Assembly: GCA_009809945.1 (NCBI GenBank)
Contig: WTPW01000022.1
Location: 280,568-344,567 of the forward strand
Length of the DNA: 64,000 nt
DNA from: Gigaspora margarita
Lineage: Eukaryota; Glomeromycota; Glomeromycetes; Diversisporales; Gigasporaceae
Direction of reading: 5' to 3'
The notes under the pieces were generated by a model, which was not told where the DNA came from, ran no database searches, and saw only the letters and a list, made by a program, of their open reading frames with translations. This document shows, piece after piece, positions 54,545-64,000 of the stretch (position 1 is its first letter; the number at the start of each line of letters is the position of its first letter). A program made the translations under genes and the position numbers.

Positions 54545-57064
54545 TCTAGTTCAAATAATTATTATTAATCTTATTAATTAAACAAATAAACAAAAATAAA
54601 AAAAATGTATAATATTCTAAATAGATATATATTTATTTTAGAATTAAAGTATTAATATTTTTTTAGAACTTAATAATAAAAAAATTGGATATACACTCTA
54701 TATAAAATTTTTATATACAAAAATATACGGATATACTTCTAGTACTACTATACATAATGTATTTGTATCTAATATTATATCAATATTAGATATTATATCT
54801 ATTCTAGATATTTGTACCTACTACTGCTACTATTATATCTTCAGTTACTAATAAAGAAATAGTATTAAAAAATAAGAATTAATTCTAAATTGTTAAAATC
54901 TATTAAACAAAAATATAAAAAAATTATAAAAAATAATTTATAAAGTTCTAATATATTAACATTACAGAATTAGCAGAAAATAATCTTATATTACTTTATA
55001 CAAAAATAAATTAGAAAGATTTATAAAAGCAATTAGCAACTAGAATAGATTAAATACATATTATATATAATTTGTTTTTTTTTTATTTTTCTTATTATTA
55101 ATTTTTGGTTTTAATTTTTTTATTTAAATTTCTGTTTTAATTTTAATTTATTGTTATAATTTTTGTTATATACATATTGCATTTAAAGTAGTTATTTTAA
55201 ATATTGTATTCTATATTATTATTTATTTTTATATCAGCCAATACTTATTTCTAAACTAGTCTATTGCAATTAATCTCTCTGATAGTACTCACTCAAAGCG
55301 TACACATAATTATGGGAGAAATTCAATAAACTCTATTCTAGCATTATTCCAAAACACACTAGAATTTACAATGAGCAATTAGCTCTTAAGTTACTGAAAT
55401 ATATCATATATAACAAAGAAAAATCCAATGGGGCTGTTTTATTTCTTATACACTTTTATTGTAAACAACGCACCTAATACTACTTGATTTATAAATGTAT
55501 CTGCCTATCTTGTGAAAAGAACTCTATAGTACCCTATTCCAATATGATTTCAAAATAGACTAGAAGGGATCTGTGAGAAGCAATTTAGCTTACAAGTTAC
55601 TGGAATGGAACATATATATGCTGTTTATAGTTTTTTTTTATTTTTTAATTTTCTTGGTTTAATTTTTTACTATATATTAGTTGCATTTATAAGTTGTATA
55701 TGCAAATTGAAAATGTAAACATTTACTTCTATGCAATTTCTAGGAATAATGCAAAACCACATATTTACTTTAAATTAACAAATTTTTGAGTTGGATAAGG
55801 AGAATGAACATATATAAAATGAAAATAACATATTATAAGCAGTAAAAACTTATTGCTTCATAACAATGGTAAATATGTTGTGAAGTTACGGGAAGATAGT
55901 TAGAAAACTAATAGGTATTAGAATCTACATTTGCAATATGAGTCATAATTGTATGTGTACACAGAAATTTGGCTGTTAATATTACTAATGCATCGATAAG
56001 TATCGCATTTCAAAAGCTTTTACTTTTATTTTATTTTATTTTTTTTTCATTATTACTAATTATTTTATGAAATAATTTAATAAATGGAATTATGACTCGA
56101 TTTTACTGGGTTTCATATGAAATTCAACTCGTATGCCCCTTTCAGAGCACAATCTGTGTACTTATATTGTGCTTTATATTATAGCGCAATAAATTCTATG
56201 AGTACAAATTCTTACTGCGCTAATAAGAATATATGCCTTTATTTTTAATTTATTACATTTGTTTAGCATGTTAAAAATGTAATTTAGTTGCCATTTTTGC
56301 CCTGCACAATATTTAAAGACTCGTTGTATTGGTGTAACGCTTTATCTTGTTCATTTCGAGTTCTGCAACTTTATTTATGACATTAGTAAAATGAAAACAT
56401 TTATTTGTGCAAATTAAATATTTGAGCACAAACCCCAATTATGTAATGTGAATTCTGCAATTCAATTGTTTTTACTATGTTTAACACAAGTTGTGTCAAA
56501 TTAAGTTTGTGGTTGTTGATTGAGCAATCCAGAATGCAAAGTCTATCTTTGTTTTGAACTAATTAATATCTACATCCGTTTTTTAAGTAGAAAGAAAAGG
56601 TCAATCCAAAAAAAGAAAATTATCATCGGAATTTATAAGGTTATATTCGGATCTTAGTGTTAGGATCTTTATTACAGCCAATCATTTGCTCAGACTGACA
56701 TTAATTAGTCTTAAAAATTTTTACGATTTATGATAAAACGTGTCGATCGTGTAACATACATATTATTTGTAATTACGAGTTAACCAAATTTATAAATTTT
56801 AAAAGAAATTAGACACCAAAGGTATGGAACACGCATACTAATATGGACTAAAATCAGAGCTAAACCAAAATAAGTAATGGCATAAATATTAAATTTTTTA
56901 ATTTTTACAAATGTTTACAACGTATTCTCAAATGTAGCATTTATCGTTATCGAGTCCATTTTGTCAATTAGTAATCGTGTAACCCATGCTACATATACTA
57001 TTTATACATATACGCATTAAATTATTTTAACAAGGCAAAAGTGACGGGTCTTTTTATTAAAATT
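54545..57064. other. Intergenic tract upstream of the kinase-LRR gene
   Basis: No gene. 55318-55420 and 55505-55620 are two weakly similar copies (a CTCTATwsTA-C-TATTCCAAwA motif, then AATTAGCT-TTAAGTTACTG or AATTTAGCTTACAAGTTACTG). From about 55.9 kb the base composition becomes less extreme and transposon signatures disappear, marking the gene island. A TATTTATACATATAC string lies about 65 bp before the ATG. Confidence 0.45.
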
Positions 57065-60000
57065 ATGGAAGAGTGGATTGAAAAAGCTATTTCCGATGAA
57101 AGTATTAATTATATTGAATACAATAAGTTTATTAACGGAGAATTAATTGATGTTGGAGGTTCTGGAACAGTTTTTAGATATGACTGGAAAGATTGCGCAT
57201 TAAAGATTGCTCTTAAGTGTCTTAAAGCTGATATAAATTTAGATGAAACCATTATTCAAGAATTTATTAACGAGGTATTAATACTGAAACTTAATATATA
57301 ATTATTAAATTCGAGTCTACTAAAAGTGCGCCAGCGATGTTTAACACCACAGCAATATGTCTCAAAAACTATGCTAAATGAATAATAATTGATTGTTTAG
57401 ATAATAATACTCAAAAAACCTTCACTAACTTCTGATTCTTAAATTGTACTAATATTAAAATTATTACAACGATTGATGTGGTGTTGACAATCATTGATGT
57501 GTTTTAGTACTACTATATTAACATCTAACTATATGATATCTTAAATATAAAAATAGCTTAAACTATTACGAAAAGTATGTAGTCATCAAAATATTATTGC
57601 ATTCTACGGAGTCACAAAAGGTACAGTATATATATCTGATGTTGTTTGACTTTTAAAATCCCTAAAAAATATTGTAATTATTATAACCCTAATTACTTGT
57701 ATTTTCTAAATACTGCATTTAAATAATAGATCAAAATGGAGTTTATAATATGGTTTTACAATATGCTAATGATGGAAATTTACGAGATTATCTACGGTTA
57801 AATTTTAAAAGATTACAATGGACAGATAAGTTACATATTGCCAAGGAAATTGTGCTTGGACTTATGTTTTTACACAATAATAAAATTGTTCATCGAGATC
57901 TTGTAAGTGTATTTTGTGTTACATGTTACATATATATTTAAAACTATCTTAATAATATATATATATATATATATTTATAAGTTATTGTATGGTGTATGAA
58001 AAAATATCGGTACGGAGGTATGGGTGTATATTAGTTATCGGATCAAATATCTGTCGGAGATATATGGGCCGCGTTGCGGCCCATATATCTCTGAAAGGTA
58101 TTTGGTTCGATAACTGATATATATCTATGCCATTTTGTCGATTTTTTATCCATCCATACAATAACGGTATTATTGTCCGGCTGTTGTTACGTGCTGCCGC
58201 ACCAAAATTTTGATCATACGTATTTGTACGGTTGAATTTTAAAATTCTTGTAAGACAGAGATGATTATAATAGCGGCTCTGTCTAATAAGAATTTTAAAA
58301 CTCAACCGTACAAATACTATCAAAATTTTGGTATGGCAGTAACAACATTGCCGTACAATAATTACGAATATCGAATAATTTAAATATTTATACAAGTTAA
58401 TATATTATATTTTTATAGCATTCAAAAAATATTTTAATTCATAATGGACAACCAAAGATTGCAGATTTTGGATTGTCAAAACAGTTAAATGAAATATCCA
58501 TAACTCCAAACTCAATTGTTCGTGGAATGCCAGCATACATAGATCCTCAATGTCTTTTTGATCATAAATATATTCGTAATAAAAAAACTGATATTTATAG
58601 CTTTGGAGTAATTCTTTGGGAAATTTCAAGTGGTAAACAACCATTTCAATCTCTTACAAATGAGATGATTATTGTTTATATTTTCCATAAAATGAGAGAA
58701 AAGCCCATAGAAGGTACACCACTTCAATATATTGAACTTTATAAGCAATGTTGGGATCAAGAACCAGCTATCGTCCAGAAACAACTTTAATTCTCGAAAC
58801 TTTAAATCATCTCAATGTTGATGAAGTTTTAAATCAACCTACTACTATTGAGGAACCATCATCTACCGGTGACACCTCTTCCTCAAATCATGATTCAAAA
58901 GCACTTGAAATTACATCATCCTTAATTTATTTACCTAATAGCATTGACTTAATATATTCTCATGAGATTGCGGCATCTTCATCCGATACAACAAAACGAC
59001 ACCATAAATCTTTACAAGATAAAAATTTGGATAAAGGATATACTAATAGTTCAAAAACATTTTTCAAAATTTTTAATAGATTTATTCCTACAAAAATTTT
59101 AAATCGACCTAATATTAAAAGAACTTTAAGTAATTTTACCAATAATGAATCATCAATTGATATAAATTTTACAACAAAAGATAATAATATACTTGAAGAA
59201 AATAGAATGCAAATACGTAAATATTTTAATGAATGTAAATATATTAAAGTATTAGAATTTTATGAAGAAATTCTCAAAAATAATCAACATAATGATAAAG
59301 ATAAAGAAAGTGCTTCAAATTGGAATATTTTTTGGAAACTTCTTGATTCTAAAAATGTTAATGAATTGACTAAAGTAATTTATAAGAATACTACTACTTT
59401 AACTTCTTTAAATCTTAGAAAGAATCAACTTGGTCCTGAAGGTGGAAAAACGTTAGCAAAGGCTCTTTGTAAGAATACTACTTTGACTTCTTTAGTTATC
59501 TATGATAATAAACTTGGTCCAGAGGGTGGAATAGCATTAGCAGAGGCTCTTTGCAAAAATACTTCCTTGACTTCTTTGTCTCTCGGTCGTAATAAATTTG
59601 GATTAATGGGTGGAAAAGCTTTCTCTGAGGCTCTTTGCAAGAATACTACCTTGACTTCTTTGGTTCTTAGTAAAAATAAGCTTGGTCCGGAAGGAGGTGA
59701 AGTATTAGCTGAAGCTCTTTGCAAAAACTCGACCTTGACTTCTTTAGATCTTGGTTGGAATGAACTTGGGCCAAAAGGTGGAAAAGCATTAGCAGATGCG
59801 CTTTGCAAGAACAATACCCTAACTTCTTTAAAACTTTATGATAATGGACTTGAGTTTGAGGGTGTAAAAGCATTATCAGAAGCGCTTTGCAAGAATACTA
59901 CTTTAAATTTATTGAGTCTTGGTTGGAATAAACTTGGACCGGAAGGAGGAAAAATATTAGCAAGTGCACTTTGCAAGAATACTACCTTGACTTCTTTAGA

Positions 60001-60681
60001 TCTTCATGATAATGAACTCGGATCAGAAGGAGGAAAAGCATTAACGGAAACACTTTGTAAAAATAATACTTTAACTTCTTTGGATCTTTGTTCTAATGAT
60101 ATTGGATTAGAAGGTGGAAAAGCATTAGCGGAGGCACTTTTCAAGAATACTACCCTAACGTTTTTGGATCTTGGAGGGAATGACTTGGATTAGAAGGAAA
60201 AGAAGCATTAGCAGAGATAGTTTGCAAAAATACTACCTTAACCTCTTTAAAACTTTCATATAATCAACTTGGACCAGAAGGTGGAAAAACGTTAGCGGAA
60301 GCACTTGGCAAAAATACTACCCTAACTTCTTTGGATCTTTATAGCAATCAACTTGGACCAGAAGGAGGAAAAGCGTTAGCGGAGGCACTTTGTAAAAATA
60401 CTACTTTAACTTCTTTAGATCTTATGTGGAATGAACTTGGACCAGAAGGAGGAAAAGCAGTAGCGGAGGCACTTTGTAAGAACGCTACTCTAACTTCTTT
60501 GGATCTTTGTTGGAATGAACTTGGTACAGAAGGTGGAAAAGCGCTAGCAGAGGCAATTTGCAAGAATACTACTCTTACTTCTTTAGATCTTTGTTGGAAT
60601 GAATTTGGATCAGAAGGAGAAAAAGCATTAACAGAAGCATTAAACAAGAACACTACCCTGACTTTGAATCTTCATGATTAA
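57065..60681 (+). CDS. TKL-like protein kinase fused to RNI-type leucine-rich repeats
   Basis: Exons 57065-57274, 57557-57620, 57730-57902 and 58419-60681, all with GT..AG borders. Start MEEWIEKAISDE (ATG 57065). Kinase motifs in order: glycine loop VGGSGTVFRY, lysine in CALKIALKC, helix-C EFINE, HQNIIAFYGV, catalytic HRDL|HSKNIL split by intron 3, IADFGLSKQL, GMPAYIDPQCL, TDIYSFGVILWEISSG and CWDQEP...SYRPE. All catalytic residues are present. A Ser/Thr-rich linker of about 150 residues (58790-59240) and a helical segment (VLEFYEEILKN) follow. Then come 15 leucine-rich repeats of 28 residues, consensus LTSLDLGWNELGPEGGKALA then EALCKNTT, of ribonuclease-inhibitor type. Two 1-nt deletions, near 58765 (CCAAGC expected, CCAGC present) and near 60187, break the frame. 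They may be sequencing errors. Probable cytosolic receptor-like signalling kinase; the ligand or partner is unknown. Confidence 0.85.
57275..57556 (+). other. Intron 1 of the kinase-LRR gene
   Basis: GAG|GTATTAAT donor and AAAAATAG|CTTAAACTA acceptor. Exon 1 is 210 bp (70 codons), so phase 0. It joins helix-C INE to LKLLRKVCSHQNII, the expected kinase order. Confidence 0.82.
57621..57729 (+). other. Intron 2 of the kinase-LRR gene
   Basis: Donor AAAAG|GTACAG, acceptor AATAATAG|ATCAAAATGG. 109 bp, phase 1, restoring GAT (Asp) across the junction: FYGVTK-D-QNGVYNMVLQYAND. Confidence 0.82.
57981..58165. mobile_element. Foldback in intron 3, element 1
   Basis: GTTATTGTATGGTGTATGAA and its mirror ATCCATCCATACAATAAC. 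The arms close on a GGGCCGCGTTGCGGCCC tip near 58073. Nearly the whole element is paired. The GC-rich tip is unusual in this window. Confidence 0.7.
58167..58365. mobile_element. Foldback in intron 3, element 2
   Basis: TATTATTGTCCGGCTGTTGT and CCGCACCAAAATTTTGAT, mirrored by ATCAAAATTTTGGTATGGCA and TTGCCGTACAATAATTAC. The inner arms TTGTACGGTTGAATTTTAAA and GACAGAG are likewise paired. Ends resemble element 1 (TATTGTAYGG), so the two may be related. Confidence 0.7.
59388..60681 (+). repeat. LRR array: 84-bp tandem coding repeats
   Basis: Fifteen 84-bp units with strongly similar DNA, for example the recurring TGCAAGAATACTACC, AACTTCTTTGGATCTT and GGTGGAAAAGCATTAGC. Such an array can change unit number by unequal exchange or polymerase slippage. 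The frame is lost by one nucleotide in unit 10 (near 60187). Confidence 0.9.
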
Positions 60682-62806
60682 CATGAATCTAAGGGAATTG
60701 GAAAAAGTGGTTAATACGTAAAAGTATTTTGTATCAACATCACCCTGATTTCTCCTAATCTTAAAGTAAATGCGCTTGGATCAGAGAAAAACAAAGCATT
60801 AGCAGAGGCGGTTTACAAGAACACTTTGCAATAACGCAAGCCTATTTAAATCTTGATCAAAAATAATTTTGTGTTGAAATGCAGTAAAAGTGTTTAGTAT
60901 TACGAATGGTTGGAAGAATATGCTTTAGAAGTTCTTACAATTAGTGCTTGGACTCGAATGTTACTGATATTAATAAAAATCATTACAGTGCGATAGTAAA
61001 AACTGAGACTTATTGTATTCCATTATTAGGAGCAGGGAATTGCTATTTCAAAGACAAGACTAATAGTTCTTGTTTTCTATACATTTTATTTACTTAACTT
61101 CCCTTCAAATTTTGTGTATTGAGTCAAATTATCGTTCAAAACGAAACAAAAAAATTTTGTATTGAGATAAATTATCGTTCAAATGAAGCAAAGAATTGTG
61201 TGTTTATTTCGGTGACGTTATCTTCGAATGCAACCAAATCAAAAAAATTAATTCGAATCGGTCAACAAGAAAAAAAACATTTCATAGAGCATAGTTTAAT
61301 GAAATGCACCAGAATTTAATACTTGCATTTACTAGTATGACAGTAAATTTATTAGGGCTGTAGTATAAAAGAATATGAAGTTTACCACGTATTATCATGT
61401 ATATATAATCTAGATATTTATTCTTTGAACTTTACAAAATAGAAATAAAATAAAAAAAGAATATCGAATATTAAATTTCATAGAATTTTATAATAAAATA
61501 ATCAGCTTCATAAAAAAAAAAACTATCTTTACAATAATTTAAATAATATCACATTGCATCTTTTTGTTTTATTTATCTATTGATTCTTGCATCTTTTTTA
61601 TTTTTTTTTTTTTCATTCATTAATTCCTGAATTTATTATTTTTTTTTTTTCCATCTGTTGATTCTTGTTACTTTCATTACCGATACATGTATGTATCTCA
61701 TATACAACGTAGTAATCTGAATTATTGTAGTTAAGTTGCCCAAATCATTAGGAACTTTACAGGTTCAATCTGCTTTCAGATAAATATAGAATAATGATGC
61801 AGGCAGAACTGTCCCAGTGAACCATAACCATATAGCAAGTTACGGCTACGGTTTGCAGCAAACACCTTATTAATTCCAAATGCCAAATGTCGTATGAATT
61901 CAAAATTTGATAACTATTGCTATGACTATACTTAATTAATCGAATATTATAATCAATACATGTAATTAATTGGGATTTGGCTAAGATAAAGACCTCCGAG
62001 GCTATGTAAAACTTATGTTAAATTTTAAATTTACCAACCATCAAATGATTTAATTTGAATTGACTTTTTTTTTATTTATTTATTTATTTATAGAGCTCAT
62101 TTAAGTTCTATAAAATAAAATAAAAAATTAATTCAAACTGGAAACTAGTAAATTTAAATTTTATTCATAAAAATTTTATATAGTTTCGGAGGGAATTTTT
62201 CTAGCAAAGGTCTCAATTGGATGAATTATGTAATATATATAAAAATATTTAATCAATCGTCATATAACTATGAATTGTTGTCCATTAACTAAAGTTTTTC
62301 TACAATGAATTTTTAAACAAATATAAGGAAATTCTTTTTTAAATAATAATAATTCATATCTGGCATTATCGGAATTAAATTATAATATCAATAAGCTTTT
62401 TACATGTTAATCTTAAGTTTTCAGTTATTATTAGAACCGCGTCAAGAGCAAAATGAAATTATTACATCTCAATAAATCGATAATGATCAAAGTAATTAAT
62501 TCCAAGAAGAAAGTTTCTATCTAATCAGTCTAAAAAAAATGTCATGGTGGACCTAAATGAGGTCAATTCTGGAATTTTAATAAGATGCAGCAAAGAAAAT
62601 TACACAATTATATTCGCATATAAGCAAATTATAGTATTTCGTAATTCAAAGCAAAAAAAAAACTAGTTATAACTCAATTACGGTGCGACCCAACCAAATG
62701 CTTAAATTCCGCCTGCATCACTATAGTATAGATAATTATAAACTGTCCAAAATGTACCGGCCAATAGTTCATCGATTCTCGAAATAACGGGTATGGGCGT
62801 TATTTC
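60682..62806. other. 3' flank of the kinase-LRR gene
   Basis: 60760-60830 contains a degraded sixteenth LRR unit (GCGCTTGGATCAGAG, AAAGCATTAGCAGAGGC, GTTTACAAGAACAC), so the array once extended further. Otherwise no gene is supported. The 66-codon frame at 61119-61319 (MSQIIVQNETKKFCIEINYR...) is not recognised. Homopolymer T tracts near 61600-61650 and TTTATTTATTTATTTATTTA near 62075. Confidence 0.5.
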
Positions 62807-62846
62807 GAATTTTGGCCCGAATTAAGCTTAATTCGGGCCAAAATTC
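62807..62846. repeat. Perfect 40-bp palindrome
   Basis: GAATTTTGGCCCGAATTAAG followed immediately by its exact reverse complement, with no loop and centred on AAGCTT. Flanked by CGTTATTTC and AAAATAAT, which extend pairing imperfectly. It is either the remains of a foldback element or a binding site. Confidence 0.85.
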
Positions 62847-64000
62847 AAAATAATAGAATTTACGGTATCAGCTTGGCGCATTTTTATGGAAATATTAAAC
62901 TACATATATTGATATTGTGAAACAGTGTAAAGTACCGGAGATTCCGACACGATGTTTTTGATAAACGAAGTGATCCATTACTTATCATTAGAATATACGT
63001 AATAATATTAAGTATATTCATCAAGTCATATATCGAACAATATTATGTTAGCTGCGCGACGTGCGTGCCGCGCAGGACCAGTACGATCATGTGTTAAGTT
63101 TGTTGAGTCAGGGATTTGGAAATTTTTGAAAGTAACTTTTTGAGATTGAAATTTTGCTTAAATAGAAATTTATCGAATTTTTTTTGTTTTTCTGCATTTC
63201 TTTGATTGTGCTGGTCATGTGATTGCGATTTCAAATTGTCAAACTGTTAGACTTTCAAAAAACTAGCGCGATGGGTGGCGCATTTATGCCACTCATCCAA
63301 CATTTTTAATATATTAACTACTGCAAAAAATTCTTGATTAAGTGCTATATTAGCTAATTTTACAATTATAGTCACAAATATGGTATATACAATAGTAAGA
63401 TTTTATTATAATTGATGATTTAATCATTAGTTACTGTATCAAATTCTGTAACAGCTCACTCATTTTTTACTCCTATCACCACTATAGATGCTTGACGAAA
63501 TTATCTTTGAATTGACGAATAGTTTCGTTATTTTGCGATTGTGCCAAACATTTCATATAAACACCAAGAAATTTTCCTATCAACTTAGGCAGCATATTCC
63601 TTAGAATAATATTCTAATCCAAAGTAATAATTATAGATCAAAATAATTTCGTCCAGAGTTTCGTCATTTCGTTAGGTTTAATTTNNTNTACTAATAAAAT
63701 CAATTTCNTTAAGCATCACTAATCACCACAGTATTATTAAGTTGGAGTTAGCTTGTGTTGGAACAATTATATTTTAAGAAATTAGTTACAAAACTTACCA
63801 GTTATTCCCAAAGATAATAACTGATAAACTAAAATATTTTTTGAAATTATTGTAAAAAATGGAACGAATATATGAGTAAAAGAACAAAGGCGGGCAATTT
63901 CATTAGCTGATGTAAATCAGGTAATTGGCGATAGTCATTCAGCATTTTGATTGATGTTCATTTTTCTGGAGGGAGACTGCACACGGCATGTTAAACAACA
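62847..64000. other. Intergenic tract, no gene seen
   Basis: A GC-richer block at 63050-63085 (GCTGCGCGACGTGCGTGCCG then CGCAGG) and a small hairpin at about 63271-63299 (GGTGGCGCAT...ATGCCACTC) stand out. Three scattered N near 63685-63708. Nothing codes convincingly. Confidence 0.4.

Larger units (their letters stand above)
57903..58418 (+). other. Intron 3, enlarged by two foldback elements
   Basis: Donor GATCTT|GTAAGT, acceptor TTTTTATAG|CATTCAAA. 516 bp, phase 0, splitting HRDL from HSKNIL in the catalytic loop. 185 bp and about 199 bp are foldback elements. Without them the intron would be about 130 bp, like intron 2. Confidence 0.85.

Noticed and set aside
57981..58390. The 137-codon minus-strand frame across intron 3.
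   Set aside because: It spans the two foldback elements and matches no known protein pattern. The intron borders on the plus strand are strong.
61119..61319. A 66-codon frame downstream of the kinase-LRR gene.
   Set aside because: No start context, domain, repeat or neighbour supports it. It is kept only as a mention in the flank entry.

Overview
This is a eukaryotic nuclear window. It is extremely AT-rich and gene-poor, with short spliceosomal introns, long poly(A)/poly(T) tracts and draft-assembly gaps (N runs at 8191-8688 and 21295-21716, smaller ones near 14050, 41298 and 63685). The only convincing host genes are protein kinases and Sel1-repeat proteins, which expand into hundreds of paralogues in arbuscular mycorrhizal fungi (Glomeromycotina, for example Rhizophagus and Gigaspora). 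I therefore infer a Glomeromycotina fungus. That rests on gene-family style and base composition, because no marker gene is present.

Host genes lie in three islands with fewer repeats. (1) 19.7-22.3 kb, minus strand: a Sel1-repeat/protein-kinase fusion with one 78-bp intron and an assembly gap inside its repeat array. (2) 33.5-35.9 kb, minus strand: a head-to-tail tandem duplication of a Sel1-repeat gene, one copy intact (6 repeats, no kinase) and one decayed. (3) 57.0-60.7 kb, plus strand: a four-exon tyrosine-kinase-like kinase fused to about 15 ribonuclease-inhibitor-type leucine-rich repeats, interrupted by two 1-nt frameshifts and carrying two foldback elements in the intron that splits the catalytic loop. 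A fourth Sel1 locus survives only as a relic at 0.9-1.6 kb.

Nearly everything else is transposon sediment. I could delimit many insertions to the base from target-site duplications (TSDs): nine hAT-type foldback elements with 8-bp TSDs; several Tc1/mariner/pogo-type elements with TA TSDs, one carrying a dead transposase; a five-copy, roughly 0.95-kb tRNA-headed SINE-like family with poly(A) tails, 5' truncations and long TSDs; a 5'-truncated LINE with an 11-bp TSD; and several very long inverted repeats. Insertions nest up to three deep. Examples are SINE in hAT element (13.0-14.3 kb), hAT element in Tc1 (15.1-17.4 kb), hAT element in SINE (26.5-27.6 kb), and a 3-kb element at 39.9-43.0 kb holding a pogo-like element that itself holds three further elements, one of them an 8-bp palindromic satellite.

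The host genes suggest expanded intracellular signalling or recognition receptors: kinase domains coupled to repeat scaffolds (Sel1 or LRR) whose near-identical units readily change in number. No rRNA gene, functional tRNA gene, CRISPR array or bacterial-type operon was seen.
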